Source: an uncultured Bacteroidales bacterium
GTDB taxonomy: Bacteria; Bacteroidota; Bacteroidia; Bacteroidales; UBA932
Length of the DNA stretch: 14,278 nucleotides
Assembly (NCBI GenBank): GCA_937901105.1
Contig: CALCHD010000009.1
Coordinates: forward strand, 1 to 14,278
Direction: 5' to 3'
Below, piece by piece: positions 1-7,109 of this stretch. Both the position numbers and the translations under genes were made by a program. The first letter of the stretch is position 1. The number at the start of each line of letters is the position of its first letter. The notes beneath the pieces are model-generated. The model was given only the letters and a program-made list of their open reading frames with translations. It ran no database searches and was not told the DNA's origin.

Positions 1-153
1 TATATCGCTATGTTTTACTGTCTTGAAGGTGTTTGACAACTTAAGAGGATTGGTCAACCCTCCTATCGAGGATGATAATATGCTTATAAGCTCTTCTAAA
101 TCATCATCATGATGAATAGCGTTACGCTCTTTTATATCCTTGAGATATGTATT
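1..153 (-). pseudogene. Fragment of a DUF4143-type ATP-binding protein (AAA_14/DUF4143 family), startless, continues beyond the left edge
   Basis: On the minus strand a reading frame is open from about 171 to the window edge. From about 153 it encodes roughly 50 residues beginning NTYLKDIKERN and containing SSSIGGLTNPLKLSNTF. That phrase closely resembles the region after the ATPase module in the ATP-binding proteins carrying DUF4143 that are common and multicopy in Bacteroidales, recalled as variants of SSIGSLTNP-KL-NTF. The frame has no ATG and meets a stop at 172-174, so the fragment has no start of its own. It lies one frame away from the truncated amylase and overlaps its last codons. 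It is probably the right-hand remnant of a gene joined to the amylase by rearrangement, or by a faulty assembly join. Family assignment is by motif recognition only; function in the cell is unknown. Confidence 0.6.
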
Positions 154-1078
154 TGAGAGTATCGTATAGCCCTACTTTGTCATAAAGGTAATCGAATCCT
201 CCCTTATACATGTATGAAGAGTATTCTGCAGGATTGTATACCTCTGCAATGAATTGCACTTTTGGGTACTTATGCTTTACTTCCTTTATGCACCAGTCCC
301 AGAACTCTACAGGTACCAATTCAGCCATGTCGCAACGGAATGCATCCACACCTTTAGAAGCCCAGAAGCAAAGGATATCATTCATCATGTACCAGGTTTT
401 TGGGATTGGGTAGAAATGTCCCTTGCGGCCGTTCATATAGTCAACTCCATAGTTCAGCTTCACTGTTTCATACCAGTCGTTCACTGAAGGGTTTGCAGTA
501 AAGCAGTCGTTTCCTGTTGCTTTGGCCGGCCTTTCGTGGTATGTGCCCATTGAGAACATCTCTCCGGGAAGGTAGTAGTAGTTGTTGTCGGGAGAAAAGA
601 CATTTTCATTGTCCCCTATTCCAAAGTCTTTTGCCCAATAAGGAAGTGAATCTGAATTGTATTCCCTTGCAAGGTGGTTAGGGACAAAATCGAGTACCAC
701 TTTGAACCCCGCAGTGTGGGTGCGTTGTACAAGATCCTCAAATTCAGCCATTCTGTTTTCTACAGAATCTGCGAGGTATGGGTTTACATCGTAGTAGTCC
801 TTTATTGCATATGGTGATCCTGCACGCCCTTTTATTACTGAAGGATTGTCTCTGCGAATGCCGTATTCCTCAAAGGATGCTTTTGTTGCATGTTCAATAA
901 CACCTGTATACCAGACATGTGTTACTCCAAGGGTGTGGAGATGTTCAAAGACAGATTCATTGATGGATGAGAATTTTCCCGTTCCGTTTGTCTGCAGTGT
1001 GCCATCGGGAAGACAATTTTCGTTTGTATTTCCAAAAATTCTGGGTAATAGCTGGTATATTATAAATTTCTTATCCAT
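122..1078 (-). CDS. GH13 alpha-amylase family protein, 3'-truncated (probably non-functional)
   Basis: This is the N-terminal half of a cytosolic glycoside hydrolase family 13 enzyme, which would cleave alpha-1,4-glucans such as glycogen or maltodextrins. There is no signal peptide. In the 318-residue reading, region I is DFVPNH (130-135), the nucleophile region is FRCDMAE with Asp250, and the acid/base region is IAEVYNP with Glu279. The family's next block (ENHD, with the third catalytic Asp) and the rest of the barrel are missing. Similarity to the family stops near YDKVGLYDTL, and after about ten unrelated residues the frame ends at a TAA. Related Bacteroidales proteins are, from memory, about twice this length. 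The start is chosen at the second ATG of a tandem ATGATG (1081/1078), giving MDKKFIIYQLLPR. A start at 1099 is possible but adds unconserved residues. An enzyme lacking the third carboxylate should be inactive, so this is best treated as a pseudogene in the making or an assembly chimera. Confidence 0.8.
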   Translation of the reverse strand: MDKKFIIYQLLPRIFGNTNENCLPDGTLQTNGTGKFSSINESVFEHLHTLGVTHVWYTGVIEHATKASFEEYGIRRDNPSVIKGRAGSPYAIKDYYDVNPYLADSVENRMAEFEDLVQRTHTAGFKVVLDFVPNHLAREYNSDSLPYWAKDFGIGDNENVFSPDNNYYYLPGEMFSMGTYHERPAKATGNDCFTANPSVNDWYETVKLNYGVDYMNGRKGHFYPIPKTWYMMNDILCFWASKGVDAFRCDMAELVPVEFWDWCIKEVKHKYPKVQFIAEVYNPAEYSSYMYKGGFDYLYDKVGLYDTLKYISQGYKRA

Positions 1079-1086
1079 CATAATGC

Positions 1087-1118
1087 AAAAAATTGACACC
1101 CCATTCGTTTGGAGTGTC
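1087..1118 (-). promoter_or_regulatory. Leader hairpin plus T-run upstream of the amylase (possible attenuator or 5' stabilising element)
   Basis: Reading the minus strand, GACACTCC (1118-1111) can pair with GGGGTGTC (1102-1095) around an 8-nt loop, with one G-U pair. After two A residues comes a run of six T (1092-1087), just before the ATG pair. ATTGACA (1125-1119) can instead pair with TGTCAAT (1098-1092), which competes for the same bases. A stem followed by a T-run inside a leader is the layout of an attenuator, but it could also only shield the 5' end. No factor or ligand can be inferred. Confidence 0.35.
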
Positions 1119-1126
1119 TGTCAATT

Positions 1127-1134
1127 CAAAATTA
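1127..1134 (-). promoter_or_regulatory. Bacteroidota-type -7 promoter element for the amylase gene
   Basis: The minus strand reads TAATTTTG here, an exact match to the TAnnTTTG -7 element of the Bacteroidota primary sigma factor. Transcription would start near 1120, giving a leader of about 40 nt that begins with the hairpin at 1095-1118. No good -33 TTTG is visible upstream, where the T-run of the preceding terminator lies. Confidence 0.5.
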
Positions 1135-1154
1135 GTGATAAAATCTGATATTAT

Positions 1155-1185
1155 AAAAAAAAAGAGCCGCAAACTGCGGCCCTTT
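1155..1185 (-). terminator. Rho-independent terminator of the phosphofructokinase gene
   Basis: The minus strand has a GC-rich 6-bp stem, GCCGCA/TGCGGC, with a 3-nt loop. The stem can be extended by weaker outer pairs (1161-1164 with 1182-1185). Nine T follow (complement of 1155-1163). It lies about 20 bp after the phosphofructokinase stop codon and separates that gene from the amylase. The plus strand lacks a comparable T-run, so it works in one direction only. Confidence 0.85.
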
Positions 1186-1204
1186 AAAAATATCAGTTCT
1201 GGTA

Positions 1205-2434
1205 TTACCAGTTAAGGATTTTCTTGAAGTCGTACTCCTCTGGATTTTGAAGGTATTTCTTGGCTGCCTCGTAATCCTCTGGGGTGATGTAGTTAAGGAT
1301 GTGATCCATAATCTGCTGAACTTTGTCAGTGTGGATATTTACACCACGTGGCGGAATCTTGCCGCTCTCGTTCTGCATATCTTTTAGATATAGTGATTTG
1401 ATGTTACCGTTAAGATCTAGGTAAACCATACATCCTGTTACCCCCTCTGTGAAGAGTTTGTATACACCCATGCCAAGCTGTGAGCAGTACATAAGGTCGT
1501 AACCTACTGGAGTTACGCAACGTACCTCATAACCAATCTCAACTGGACGTGATTTAACTGAAATGCCCAATGATTTTAGTTTATTCTCAACCATGTCATT
1601 GAACATCTGAGCTTTAGAAATTTTACCAAGCTCTGGGTGACCGTGGTCATCATAGGTAAATTTAACTCCATACTGCAATAGCTCCTCAGTTGAAAGCTCG
1701 TGGAATACACCCTCTGAAATCATGATTGCACCGTGAGGAACGCCCATGATCTTTCTCTTGATGATTGAAGAGATTGCAAGATTGATGATCTTCTCTGCAG
1801 TGATGGTAGTTTTGTTGAACATCTCTGGGATAACGATCATTGGATAGTGGCAAGATGCACCGATACCTAGAGCAAGGTGACCTGCTGAACGGCCCATTGC
1901 TGAAACGATGAACCAGTTTGCGCTTGTCCTTGCATCCTCGTATACTGTTGTAGCAATCTTGGTACCCTCTGCTTTTGCAGTGTGGTAACCGAAGGTTGGG
2001 ATATTCTGTGGAAGAGGAAGGTCGTTGTCAATTGTTTTTGGAACGTGGATGTTAGCGATTGGATAGTTCTTCTCTGCCAAGAATTTTGCAATTCTGTTTG
2101 CAGTTGAAGCAGTATCGTCACCACCTACAGTTACAAGAAGCTTGATGTTGTTCTCAACGAAGAAATCAAGGTTGAAATTCTCCTGGAAATCTTTGTCAGA
2201 TGGTTTAAAACGGCTCATTACAAGGTATGAACCACCTCTGTTGAAAATCCAGTCTGCGCAAGTGAAGTCTAGCTCTGTATAGTTAGGGTCTGGAGAGAAA
2301 AGGCCTTTGTAACCACCGTGAAGGCCTAGCACTCTGAAGTCATTCTGAATAAAAGTTTTGGCAATACTTCCAACTACAGTATTCATTCCTGGAGCAGGAC
2401 CGCCACCTGTTAGGATAACAATTGATTGTTTCAT
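1205..2434 (-). CDS. pfp: 6-phosphofructokinase, pyrophosphate-dependent type by signature residues
   Basis: This enzyme phosphorylates fructose 6-phosphate to fructose 1,6-bisphosphate in glycolysis, in the cytoplasm. The 409-residue protein opens with the phosphate-binding TGGGPAPGMN (9-18), has GGDDT at 104-108, PKTIDND at 132-138 with the catalytic Asp136, and MGRSAGH at 180-186. In the PFK family, a second Asp in GGDD and a Lys in PKTIDND mark pyrophosphate use, because ATP-dependent enzymes have GGDGS and PGTIDND. Both pyrophosphate marks are present (Asp107, Lys133). Such an enzyme is reversible and saves ATP, which fits a fermenting anaerobe. The length suits the family and the ATG is the only sensible start. 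It is transcribed alone: promoter at 2472-2479, terminator at 1155-1185. The family is certain; the phosphate donor is inferred from these residues. Confidence 0.93.
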   Translation of the reverse strand: MKQSIVILTGGGPAPGMNTVVGSIAKTFIQNDFRVLGLHGGYKGLFSPDPNYTELDFTCADWIFNRGGSYLVMSRFKPSDKDFQENFNLDFFVENNIKLLVTVGGDDTASTANRIAKFLAEKNYPIANIHVPKTIDNDLPLPQNIPTFGYHTAKAEGTKIATTVYEDARTSANWFIVSAMGRSAGHLALGIGASCHYPMIVIPEMFNKTTITAEKIINLAISSIIKRKIMGVPHGAIMISEGVFHELSTEELLQYGVKFTYDDHGHPELGKISKAQMFNDMVENKLKSLGISVKSRPVEIGYEVRCVTPVGYDLMYCSQLGMGVYKLFTEGVTGCMVYLDLNGNIKSLYLKDMQNESGKIPPRGVNIHTDKVQQIMDHILNYITPEDYEAAKKYLQNPEEYDFKKILNW

Positions 2435-2471
2435 TTTATATAAAATTATTTCTTGTTGTTATTTGGGGCGG

Positions 2472-2479
2472 CAAATTTA
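2472..2479 (-). promoter_or_regulatory. Bacteroidota-type -7 promoter element for the phosphofructokinase gene
   Basis: The minus strand reads TAAATTTG, matching TAnnTTTG, followed by GCCGCCCC. The predicted transcript starts near 2465 and has a leader of about 30 nt without a Shine-Dalgarno sequence. The element overlaps a short inverted repeat, ATTTG-N6-CAAAT (2461-2476). No clear -33 TTTG is visible. Confidence 0.55.
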
Positions 2480-2511
2480 CATTTTTATTAAAAAATTACC
2501 TATTTTTTAGT

Positions 2512-2519
2512 TATTTTTG
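2512..2519 (+). promoter_or_regulatory. Bacteroidota-type -7 promoter element upstream of ligA and the long plus-strand gene run
   Basis: TATTTTTG matches TAnnTTTG. Transcription would begin near 2525, leaving only about 15 nt before the ligA TTG start, with A-rich sequence and no Shine-Dalgarno. It is the only promoter-like element I found in a gap ahead of the nine-gene run. The -33 position is T-rich but has no TTTG. Confidence 0.45.
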
Positions 2520-2539
2520 TTTGCTAAAATTGTAAAAAA

Positions 2540-4552
2540 TTGAAGAAGAGCGAGGCTAAAAGCAGGATTGAGCAGCTCTCCGCTGAGCTGAAGAGACATA
2601 ACCACAATTATTATGTGCTGAATTCACCTGAAATAACGGATTTTCAGTACGACCTCCTTATGCTTGAACTTCAGGAGCTTGAAAAGATGTTTCCGGAATT
2701 TGCGCATAAGGACTCTCCTACAGTAAATGTAGGCAGTGACCTCTCTGCAAAAGAGCAGTTTGAGCAGTTCCCCCACAAATACCCTATGCTCTCCCTTTCC
2801 AATACGTACAACATAGGAGAACTTGAAGATTTCAGCAACAGGGTTGCAAAAGGGACAGACCGCCCTTTCACTTTTAACTGTGAACTCAAGTTTGACGGTA
2901 CGGCCATTTGCCTTACATACAAGGAAGGGAAGCTTTTCAGGGCGCTTACGCGTGGAGACGGAACTTCAGGTGATGATGTAACCCGCAATGTCCTTCAGAT
3001 CCCTTCAATTCCCAAACAGCTTAAAGAAGGCTCCAATTTTCCCGATGAATTTGAAATCAGGGGTGAGATCTATATGCCTTACAAGGCATTTGACAAGCTC
3101 AATTACCAGAGGGAGCTGGATGAGGAGCAGCCATTTGCCAACCCAAGAAATGCAGCTTCCGGATCATTGAAGCTGCAAGATCCAGAACTTGTAAAGGAGC
3201 GCGGGCTGGAGTGTACACTCTATCACCTGCTTTCAGATGAACCTGTAGCGCTTACCCATACTGAATCTTTGCAGAAAGCCAAGGAATGGGGACTGCCTGT
3301 TTCAGAGCATTTTAAGGAATGTGCTTCAATTGAGGAGGTTGAAGCATTCATATCATTCTGGGATACCGAAAGGAAAATGCTCCCTTTTGCAACAGACGGC
3401 ATAGTGGTAAAGGTAAACCAGCTCCCTATACAGTCATCGCTGGGATATACAGCAAAGTCGCCAAGATGGGCAACTGCATATAAATTCAAGCCGGAAGAAG
3501 CCTCTACAAAGCTTCTTTCAATTGATTATCAGGTTGGACGTACCGGTGCAGTCACTCCGGTTGCTAACCTTGAACCGGTACAGTTGAGCGGAACAAAGGT
3601 AAAAAGGGCCTCTCTTCACAATTATGACCAAATCCAGGCAATGGATATCCATATCGGTGATTATGTATTTGTTGAGAAAGGTGGTGAAATCATCCCTAAA
3701 ATTACTAGGGTGGATATGGAGAAAAGGGGATTTGACATTGTCCCTGTAGATTTTCCGCTGAATTGTCCTGTATGCGGCACACCTCTTGTTAAAGATGAGG
3801 ATGAAGCCAAGCACTTCTGCCCTAACACTGATGAGTGCCCTCCACAGATAAAGGGAAAATTCATTCATTTTATCGGGAGGAAGGCAATGGATATAAATGC
3901 TGGGGAGGCAACTATTGAGCAGCTTTACGGCAAAGGGTACATCAGGCAGTTGAGCGACCTCTACAAGCTTACCCCAGAGCAGCTCCTTACACTTGACAAA
4001 TGGAAGGAAAAATCAGTTTCCAATTTCCTTAAATCATTGGAAGAGAGCAAGGCAGTGCCATTTTCCCGATTGTTGTTTGCCATTGGCATCAGACATATCG
4101 GTGAGACAACTGCTAAAGTTTTAGCACAGCATTTCCATAATATGGATGCAATTGCAGCAGCAACAAAGGAGGAGCTCCTGTCAATTGGTGAGGTTGGTGA
4201 AAAACTTGCAGATTCTATCATTAGCTATTTCAGCAATGAGCAGCACCTGCAGGTAATAAAGGAACTTAAGGAGTATGGGCTTCAGATGGAGGAAGACAGT
4301 TCATCCAAAATAATAGAATCTGAAATCCTTAAGGGGATGACTGTTGTTATATCCGGTAATTTCTCTATTTCTAGGGACGGCATGAAAGCCCTTATAGAGG
4401 CCCATTCCGGCAAGGTTGGCAGTTCAATAAGCGGTAATACCACCTATATGGTAGCCGGCGAGAAGTGTGGCCCAAGCAAGCTCTCCAAAGCTGAAAAACT
4501 TGGAGTTAAGGTAATTGGAGAGGAAGAATTTATGAATATGTTAAAAAATTGA
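2540..4552 (+). CDS. ligA: NAD+-dependent DNA ligase LigA
   Basis: LigA seals nicks between Okazaki fragments and after repair, using NAD+ to adenylate its active-site lysine. The 670 residues match the usual bacterial length. Domain Ia carries HNYYVL (22-27). The adenylation motif KFDG places the nucleophile at Lys117, followed by TRGDG (137-141) and EIRGEI (172-177). The zinc finger has Cys409, Cys412, Cys427 and Cys433. Helix-hairpin-helix repeats include IRHIGETTAK (517-526), and a BRCT domain covers about 597-670. The start is a TTG: an in-frame TAA lies at 2525-2527 and the next ATG (residue 41) would remove most of domain Ia. The gene is first in the plus-strand run and is followed after 4 bp by the flavodiiron gene. 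Nothing is missing, so it is probably active and essential. Confidence 0.97.
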   Translation: MKKSEAKSRIEQLSAELKRHNHNYYVLNSPEITDFQYDLLMLELQELEKMFPEFAHKDSPTVNVGSDLSAKEQFEQFPHKYPMLSLSNTYNIGELEDFSNRVAKGTDRPFTFNCELKFDGTAICLTYKEGKLFRALTRGDGTSGDDVTRNVLQIPSIPKQLKEGSNFPDEFEIRGEIYMPYKAFDKLNYQRELDEEQPFANPRNAASGSLKLQDPELVKERGLECTLYHLLSDEPVALTHTESLQKAKEWGLPVSEHFKECASIEEVEAFISFWDTERKMLPFATDGIVVKVNQLPIQSSLGYTAKSPRWATAYKFKPEEASTKLLSIDYQVGRTGAVTPVANLEPVQLSGTKVKRASLHNYDQIQAMDIHIGDYVFVEKGGEIIPKITRVDMEKRGFDIVPVDFPLNCPVCGTPLVKDEDEAKHFCPNTDECPPQIKGKFIHFIGRKAMDINAGEATIEQLYGKGYIRQLSDLYKLTPEQLLTLDKWKEKSVSNFLKSLEESKAVPFSRLLFAIGIRHIGETTAKVLAQHFHNMDAIAAATKEELLSIGEVGEKLADSIISYFSNEQHLQVIKELKEYGLQMEEDSSSKIIESEILKGMTVVISGNFSISRDGMKALIEAHSGKVGSSISGNTTYMVAGEKCGPSKLSKAEKLGVKVIGEEEFMNMLKN

Positions 4553-4556
4553 TATT

Positions 4557-5744
4557 ATGAGAGAAGTTTGTATCAGTAAAGGAATTTATTACATGGGAGT
4601 GAATGACAGGCGCAAACATCTGTTTGAGAACAACTGGCCTCTCCCCTATGGAGTTTCCTATAACTCCTATCTTATCAAAGATGAGAAAAGTGTCCTTATA
4701 GACACTATTGAATACGGAAGCAATGATAATTATCTTAACCACATTGAGCGCATTCTGGATGGAGCACCACTTGATTACCTTGTAGTTAACCATATGGAGC
4801 CTGACCACTCCAGCATGATTGAGTGCGTTACCAGAAGATTCCCTGATGTAAAGGTGATAGGAAATGCACAGACTGCAAAAATCCTCAAACTTTATTTCAA
4901 TCTTCCCGACGATTCCATTATGATTGTAAAGGACGGGGAGTCGCTTTCTTTGGGAGAGCATACGTTGTCTTTCCACCTCATACCTTGGGTACACTGGCCG
5001 GAGACAATGGTAACATATGAGCAGAATACGCAGACTTTGTTCTCATGCGATGCTTTTGGAGGTTTTGGCACATTGGATGGAAGCATCTTTGATGATGAGA
5101 ATGATTTTGAAGGACATTATAAGGCGGAGATGTTGAGATACTACTCCAATATTGTGGGCAAGTACAGTGGCATGGTTCAGAAAGCTTTTGACAAATTGTC
5201 GGGAGTACCAATTAAAACCATTTGCCCATCCCATGGCCTTGTATGGAGGGGAAATCCTGGAAGAGTGCTTGAACTTTACTCAAAATGGTGCAATTGGGAG
5301 AATGAGAAAGGTGTTGTTGTTGTTTATGCAAGCATGTATGGCAACACAGAGCAGATGGCAGATTTTATAGGAAGGATTCTTGGAGAGAAAGGAATTCCTG
5401 TAAGGACCTATGATGTTTCAAAGACACACGTATCTTACATATTGAGTGACATTTGGAAGTATAAAGGGCTAATACTTGGCACTTGTGCATACAATACACA
5501 GATGCATCCTATGATGGAGCATCTTTGCAATGAGATAAAATTGATAGCTCCAAAGAACAAAACTTTGTCTATCTTTGGTAGTTCTACCCGGAACGGAGCC
5601 GGTGTAAAGGCATTGGCCAAATATGCTCCGGAGATGGGTATGGAGGTGGCCGGCTCTCCACTGGAAATTATGGGCTCTGCCACTTATGACAAGCTTGCTC
5701 AAAGCGCGGAACAGTTTGTTGAAGAGTTTTTAAAATCACTTTAA
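4557..5744 (+). CDS. fprA: Flavodiiron protein (FprA-type A flavoprotein), O2/NO reductase
   Basis: Class A flavodiiron proteins reduce oxygen to water and/or NO to N2O in the cytoplasm of anaerobes, with electrons from rubredoxin or similar donors. The N-terminal metallo-beta-lactamase-like domain (about 1-250) has all the diiron ligands: HMEPDH giving His79, Glu81, Asp83 and His84, then His146 in HWPE, Asp165 in SCDAFGGFG, and His226 in PSHG. The flavodoxin domain starts near 253 with the FMN phosphate loop ASMYGNTEQ (258-266). The 395-residue length is standard, and there is no extra rubredoxin or flavin-reductase domain, so a separate donor is needed. It starts 4 bp after ligA and ends 11 bp before the thioesterase gene. 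Being in one run with hydG suggests protection of oxygen-sensitive Fe-S and radical enzymes. The preference for O2 or NO cannot be read from the sequence. Confidence 0.95.
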   Translation: MREVCISKGIYYMGVNDRRKHLFENNWPLPYGVSYNSYLIKDEKSVLIDTIEYGSNDNYLNHIERILDGAPLDYLVVNHMEPDHSSMIECVTRRFPDVKVIGNAQTAKILKLYFNLPDDSIMIVKDGESLSLGEHTLSFHLIPWVHWPETMVTYEQNTQTLFSCDAFGGFGTLDGSIFDDENDFEGHYKAEMLRYYSNIVGKYSGMVQKAFDKLSGVPIKTICPSHGLVWRGNPGRVLELYSKWCNWENEKGVVVVYASMYGNTEQMADFIGRILGEKGIPVRTYDVSKTHVSYILSDIWKYKGLILGTCAYNTQMHPMMEHLCNEIKLIAPKNKTLSIFGSSTRNGAGVKALAKYAPEMGMEVAGSPLEIMGSATYDKLAQSAEQFVEEFLKSL

Positions 5745-5755
5745 TCTGAACAATT

Positions 5756-6121
5756 ATGAACGTTAATGATATTTTTGAGGTAAAAATTACTGTGCAGGAG
5801 TCAGATACAGCAATTGCACATAAATCTGGAGGACTTCCAGTGTATGCTACCCCTGCTATGATTGGCCTTATGGAGAATGCATCTTTCAAGCTGTTGAAAA
5901 ATGAAGGCAAGGACAGTGTAGGTACAGAGATGAATGTGAAGCATACCAGAGCATGCCTTGTGGGTACCAATGTTACAGCAAAGGCCACTGTAACATCTGT
6001 TAATGGCAATTGGGTAAACTTTGAAGTTGTTGCATCAGATGATAAAGGTGAGATAGGAAATGGTGTACATACCCGCTATATCATTGATGCAGAAAAATTT
6101 ATGGCTAAATTGAACAAGTAA
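5756..6121 (+). CDS. FlK-like hotdog-fold thioesterase
   Basis: This 121-residue protein resembles the small thioesterases related to fluoroacetyl-CoA thioesterase FlK. Visible family features are YATPAMIGLMENAS (30-43) and VGTEMNVKHTRACLVG (55-70). The FlK catalytic Thr, Glu and His (Thr42, Glu50, His76 in FlK, from memory) line up plausibly with Thr32, Glu40 and His63; the Thr-Glu spacing is identical. The likely reaction is hydrolysis of a short or small acyl-CoA in the cytoplasm. Fluoroacetate resistance should not be assumed, because most relatives occur in organisms that never meet it. It lies between the flavodiiron gene (11 bp) and the YihY gene (1 bp), which gives no substrate clue. 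The fold is fairly secure, the substrate unknown. Confidence 0.8.
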   Translation: MNVNDIFEVKITVQESDTAIAHKSGGLPVYATPAMIGLMENASFKLLKNEGKDSVGTEMNVKHTRACLVGTNVTAKATVTSVNGNWVNFEVVASDDKGEIGNGVHTRYIIDAEKFMAKLNK

Positions 6122-6122
6122 G

Positions 6123-7109
6123 TTGAAAGACCTTATTGATGAAATAAAGGAGTTCTACCAGTGGATTGTAAAGTTTGTCACAGATGATATATGGCATTTG
6201 AATCTGGATGATTTTGGCAGGGCCAAAAGCAAACTGATCAAATACCTGAAAGTGGCAATCATAACAGTTAAGGAGGCGGCAATAAACCATCTGGGACTAT
6301 ATGCCTTCTCCTTGAGTTTCTTTACCACCATGGCAATGGTACCGTTTGCAGCTGTGGCTTTTGCAGTTACTGACGGTTTTGGACTGAAGAATACACTTCA
6401 GAATCTGCTTCTTGAGTATTTTTCAGAAAATAAGGAGATTGTACAGCTTATTATTGGATTTGCCGAGAATATAGTAACTATAAGCCAGCAGGATGCTTTT
6501 GGTATCATAAGCCTTGTCTTCTTTATAGGAACCATTTTATGGCTGATACTTAAGGTAGAAACCTGTTTTAATGTAATTTGGAAGGCAGAGCGTGGAAGGT
6601 CTCTTGCAAAGAGGTTTCTCTATTATCTTGGAATATTGATTGTTGCTCCATTGGTAATTACAATGTTCCTGTCAGTTACACTGGTGTTTACAAACACCAT
6701 GAATACACTGGGTTTTGATTTCCATTATTTCAGGATGGCTGGATTTTTTATCAGGTGGCTTGTATTTTACGGAATCATAACATTGTTCTTTACTATACTC
6801 TACAAGTATGTGCCAAATGTAAAGGTGAAATTTTCAGCAGCTTTCTTTGCAGCACTTATATCTGCTGGAGTATTTGTAGGATGGCAGTATTTATATATGG
6901 AAACACAGTTGCTTGTTTCCAGGCTTAATACAGTATATGGTGCATTTGCAGCCATACCGCTGTTCCTCATGTGGATGAATGTAAGCTGGACAATCATACT
7001 GGTAGGTGCGGAGATATCACATGCCTATCAGTATGAAGAGCTGTATACATCAGATGATGATTATGATAAGCTTGAGAAAGAAGTAATTGAAAAAATCAAT
7101 TTGGAATGA
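6123..7109 (+). CDS. YihY/BrkB family inner-membrane protein
   Basis: This is an integral membrane protein of 328 residues with about six hydrophobic segments, near 57-82, 124-145, 165-190, 203-228, 236-257 and 273-303. The last carries the family signature YGAFAAIPLFLMWMNVSW and then LVGAEISHA. Both termini are charged; the C-terminal tail is acidic and hydrophilic. The family is widespread and was once called ribonuclease BN or a virulence factor, but neither role is established here, and the molecular function is unknown. The start is a TTG one base after the thioesterase stop; the next in-frame ATG (residue 70) would remove the first membrane segment. The 3' end overlaps hydG by 4 bp (ATGA), pointing to coupled translation. 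Confidence 0.88.
   Translation: MKDLIDEIKEFYQWIVKFVTDDIWHLNLDDFGRAKSKLIKYLKVAIITVKEAAINHLGLYAFSLSFFTTMAMVPFAAVAFAVTDGFGLKNTLQNLLLEYFSENKEIVQLIIGFAENIVTISQQDAFGIISLVFFIGTILWLILKVETCFNVIWKAERGRSLAKRFLYYLGILIVAPLVITMFLSVTLVFTNTMNTLGFDFHYFRMAGFFIRWLVFYGIITLFFTILYKYVPNVKVKFSAAFFAALISAGVFVGWQYLYMETQLLVSRLNTVYGAFAAIPLFLMWMNVSWTIILVGAEISHAYQYEELYTSDDDYDKLEKEVIEKINLE

Noticed and set aside
122..150. Programmed frameshift linking the amylase to the downstream ATPase frame
   Set aside because: There is no proper slippery site or downstream structure, the two families have no functional link, and the ATPase part lacks its N-terminal nucleotide-binding half, so the fusion product would make no sense.
1155..1185. 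Bidirectional terminator serving both strands
   Set aside because: On the plus strand the stem is followed by CTTTAAAAA, without a proper T-run, and no plus-strand gene ends there.
2435..2539. Small RNA or riboswitch in the divergent intergenic region
   Set aside because: After placing the two promoter elements, only short AT-rich leaders remain, with no stable long-range pairing and too little length.
4530..4994. Minus-strand open frame (154 codons) opposite the ligA/flavodiiron junction
   Set aside because: It lies opposite conserved diiron-ligand codons of the flavodiiron protein and has no motif of its own.
5756..6121. Fluoroacetate resistance gene
   Set aside because: Only the general FlK-like fold and a plausible triad are visible; no fluorinase or related genes are nearby, and most relatives have other substrates.
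6123..7109. Ribonuclease BN or virulence factor BrkB
   Set aside because: These are legacy names for the YihY family. The sequence is a six-span membrane protein without nuclease motifs, and no virulence context is present.
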